7,027 nt of DNA. It comes from JAAYDF01 sp964511155. Its GTDB lineage: Bacteria; Planctomycetota; Phycisphaerae; UBA1845; PWPN01. The notes beneath the pieces are model-generated. The model was not told the origin of the DNA. It searched no databases and saw only the letters and a program-made list of their open reading frames with translations. Where the stretch lies: the NCBI GenBank assembly GCA_964511155.1, contig CAZEEJ010000232.1, forward strand, positions 1 to 7,027, given 5' to 3'. How positions within the stretch are numbered: the stretch's first letter is position 1; each line of letters begins with the position of its first letter. Positions 5,511 through 7,027 of the stretch are shown piece after piece. A program made the translations under genes and the position numbers.

Positions 5511-6572
5511 ATGCTGGAGTGGATGCTTGCGATCGGGAATCTCCAGTTTGACCTGCCGCTGGCCCAGGCGGCGTTGAGTGGCTACAGCGACCTGCCGATG
5601 CGGCGGGTGGCCCGGCGGCACGGGGCGGCGTACACGCTCAACGAAGTCGTGCTCGACCAGCTTGTGCTCACGCCGGGCAAGAAGCAGCGGGCGATTACCC
5701 GACTGGCGGCGGACGACCACCCGGTGGGCGGGCAGTTGATGGGGGCCGAACCGGAGGCCTTCGCCCGGGCGGCGGACGCCATGGTCGAGGCGGGCTATGA
5801 CTGCATCGACATCAACTTCGGCTGCCCGGTGCGCAAGGTGCTGGGCCGATGCCGCGGCGGCTTCCTGCTCAGTCAGCCGGACGACGCCCTGGCCATCGTG
5901 CGGGCGGTGCACGAGGCCGTGGGCGGCCGCCGACCCGTGACCGTCAAGATGCGTCGCGGTATGGATGACTCGCCGGCCAGCGAGCGCGCGTTCTTCACCA
6001 TCCTCGACGCGGCCTTCGGCCTGGGGGTGGCCGCGGTCACCGTCCATGGGCGAACCGTCCAGCAGCGCTACCAGGGGCCCAGCGACTGGTCCTTCCTCGC
6101 CCGGGTCAAGGCCCACGTCGGCGACCGGGTGGTGCTCGGCAGCGGCGACCTGTTCACCGCCGAGGACTGCGTCCGCATGCTCGAGGCGACCGGCGTTAAC
6201 GGCCTGACCGTCGCCCGCGGCTGCATCGGCAACCCGTGGATCTTCGCCGAGGCCCGGGCTCTGCTGGCAGGCCAGCCCCTGCCGCCCGCGCCCACCGTCG
6301 CCCAGCAGGGCGAGACCATCGCCCAACACTTCGCCTGGTCCGTCGAGACCCACGGCGAGGCCCGCGCCGGCCGGATCATGCGCAAGTTCGGCATCAAGTA
6401 CAGCGAGCTGCACCCCCACGCCGACGAGGTTCGCGACGCGTTCATCGGCGTCAAGACCAGCGCCGACTGGCAGGCGGTCCTGGCCCGGTGGTATGATCCC
6501 GCACGCAGTTGGCCGCCCGGCGTCCGCCGCACCGGCCCCGGCCATCTGGTGGCCGCCGGCGCGACCTTGTGA
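5511..6572 (+). CDS. tRNA-dihydrouridine synthase family protein
   Basis: The enzyme reduces specific uridines in tRNA to dihydrouridine using FMN and NADPH, in the cytoplasm. The start ATG 5511 (353 aa) follows a G-rich stretch and begins where Dus homology begins; ATG 5523 is an alternative. The TIM-barrel motifs run in order: QAALSGYSD (19-27), GQLMG (74-78), DINFGCPVRKV (100-110) with the likely catalytic cysteine C105, VKMRRG (145-150), VTVHGRT (176-182), GSGDLF (210-215) and ARGCIGNPWIF (235-245) for FMN phosphate. Several differ from E. coli-type Dus (QAAL for APM, RCRGGFLL after the cysteine, GSGD for NGD). From memory, these fit a Dus subtype found in planctomycetes and related phyla, not decay. 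The next gene follows after 27 bp, which suggests a shared transcript. Confidence 0.92.
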   Translation: MLEWMLAIGNLQFDLPLAQAALSGYSDLPMRRVARRHGAAYTLNEVVLDQLVLTPGKKQRAITRLAADDHPVGGQLMGAEPEAFARAADAMVEAGYDCIDINFGCPVRKVLGRCRGGFLLSQPDDALAIVRAVHEAVGGRRPVTVKMRRGMDDSPASERAFFTILDAAFGLGVAAVTVHGRTVQQRYQGPSDWSFLARVKAHVGDRVVLGSGDLFTAEDCVRMLEATGVNGLTVARGCIGNPWIFAEARALLAGQPLPPAPTVAQQGETIAQHFAWSVETHGEARAGRIMRKFGIKYSELHPHADEVRDAFIGVKTSADWQAVLARWYDPARSWPPGVRRTGPGHLVAAGATL

Positions 6573-6599
6573 CGCCGCCGCCCGGGCAGGTGGACCGTG

Positions 6600-7027
6600 A
6601 TGGACTTGCTCATCCGCGTACTCTTCGAGAATCTGATCCTGCTGTTGCTGGTGCAGCTTGCGGCCCTGGCGGTCATCCTGGCCATCCGCAGGCGCTCGAT
6701 GACCTCCCTCCGCACGCACCTGCTCTGGATCTTTGCCCTGGTTTGTGCCGGGCTGATCGCTCTCCAGTCCTGGGTGGTGACCGACCGCGAGGCCGTCCGC
6801 GATCTGCTGAAAGAGATGGCTCAGCACGCCGAGGAAGGCGACGTGCCGGCCCTGGCATCCGCCTTCGCCGAGCATGCCGTCATTCAGTTGCCGGCCGGGG
6901 CAGGCACGCGCGGCAGGGATCGGGTCATGGACAGCATCGACCTGGCGCTGCAACGCCACGACCTCACCGGGGTCCGGCTCAGCGGCTTTCGCATCGAGGT
7001 GACCGGGGATACCGCCACGGTTCAGTT
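6600..7027 (+). CDS. Membrane-anchored protein with possible NTF2-like domain (partial, runs off window)
   Basis: The frame opens at ATG 6600 with AGGTGG 6 nt upstream (6588-6593) and stays open to the window end, giving 142 residues without a stop. Two hydrophobic segments at residues about 10-29 and 40-60, separated by the basic RRRSMTSLRTH, should form a membrane hairpin. Residues 62-142 (DREAVRDLLKEMAQHAEEGD, then a beta-rich part with HAVIQLPAG and GFRIEVTGDTATVQ) resemble the start of a SnoaL/NTF2-like fold. That assignment is by eye and uncertain. The gene lies 27 bp after the Dus stop and is probably cotranscribed with it. Function is unknown. Confidence 0.8.
   Translation, partial: MDLLIRVLFENLILLLLVQLAALAVILAIRRRSMTSLRTHLLWIFALVCAGLIALQSWVVTDREAVRDLLKEMAQHAEEGDVPALASAFAEHAVIQLPAGAGTRGRDRVMDSIDLALQRHDLTGVRLSGFRIEVTGDTATVQ

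Noticed and set aside
5271..6959. 562-aa minus-strand frame over the Dus gene
   Set aside because: It is antisense to conserved Dus motifs and low-complexity in composition; a codon-usage shadow.

Overview
The window is GC-rich DNA. Four signs point to a planctomycete, probably Phycisphaerae-like: a secreted dockerin-type protein with a Kazal module, a 567-aa FAD oxidoreductase of the type that is abundant there, a Dus enzyme of an unusual subtype, and a GAGCCGCGACCGT-type hairpin repeat. The assignment is inferred from gene style only; there is no rRNA or other marker gene here.

Layout. Positions 1-47 hold two adjacent GC-rich hairpins, probably the 3' end of an upstream transcription unit. 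Positions 56-202 hold the long copy of a dispersed structured repeat with three 24-bp tandem units. Positions 416-1510 (+) encode a secreted protein with two Cys-rich/Kazal modules and a C-terminal dockerin. Positions 1511-1636, between convergent genes, form a large stem-loop. Positions 1646-3349 (-) encode a FAD-dependent oxidoreductase. Positions 3511-5186 (-) form a compact, lower-GC restriction-modification operon: an XhoI/PaeR7I-family endonuclease followed by a beta-class SPPY methyltransferase, overlapping by ATGA. An 18-codon reading frame with its own ribosome binding site lies just upstream of the nuclease. Positions 5361-5457 hold the short copy of the dispersed repeat, with one 24-bp unit. 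Positions 5511-6572 (+) encode a tRNA-dihydrouridine synthase. It is followed 27 bp later by a membrane-anchored, possibly NTF2-like protein that runs off the window (6600-7027).

How the parts work together. The only clear functional unit is the R-M pair: the nuclease cuts unmodified DNA (CTCGAG by family precedent) and the methyltransferase protects the host. Its lower GC and compact operon suggest it was acquired horizontally. The Dus enzyme (tRNA modification) and the membrane protein behind it may share a transcript. The dockerin protein and the oxidoreductase converge on the big hairpin and need not be related.

The least explained item is the repeat family at 56-202 and 5361-5457. Its two copies differ by exactly two 24-bp units and share a terminal hairpin and self-complementary segments. 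The next most interesting are the XhoI-type nuclease paired with a methyltransferase class not expected for it, and the small open frame in front of the nuclease.
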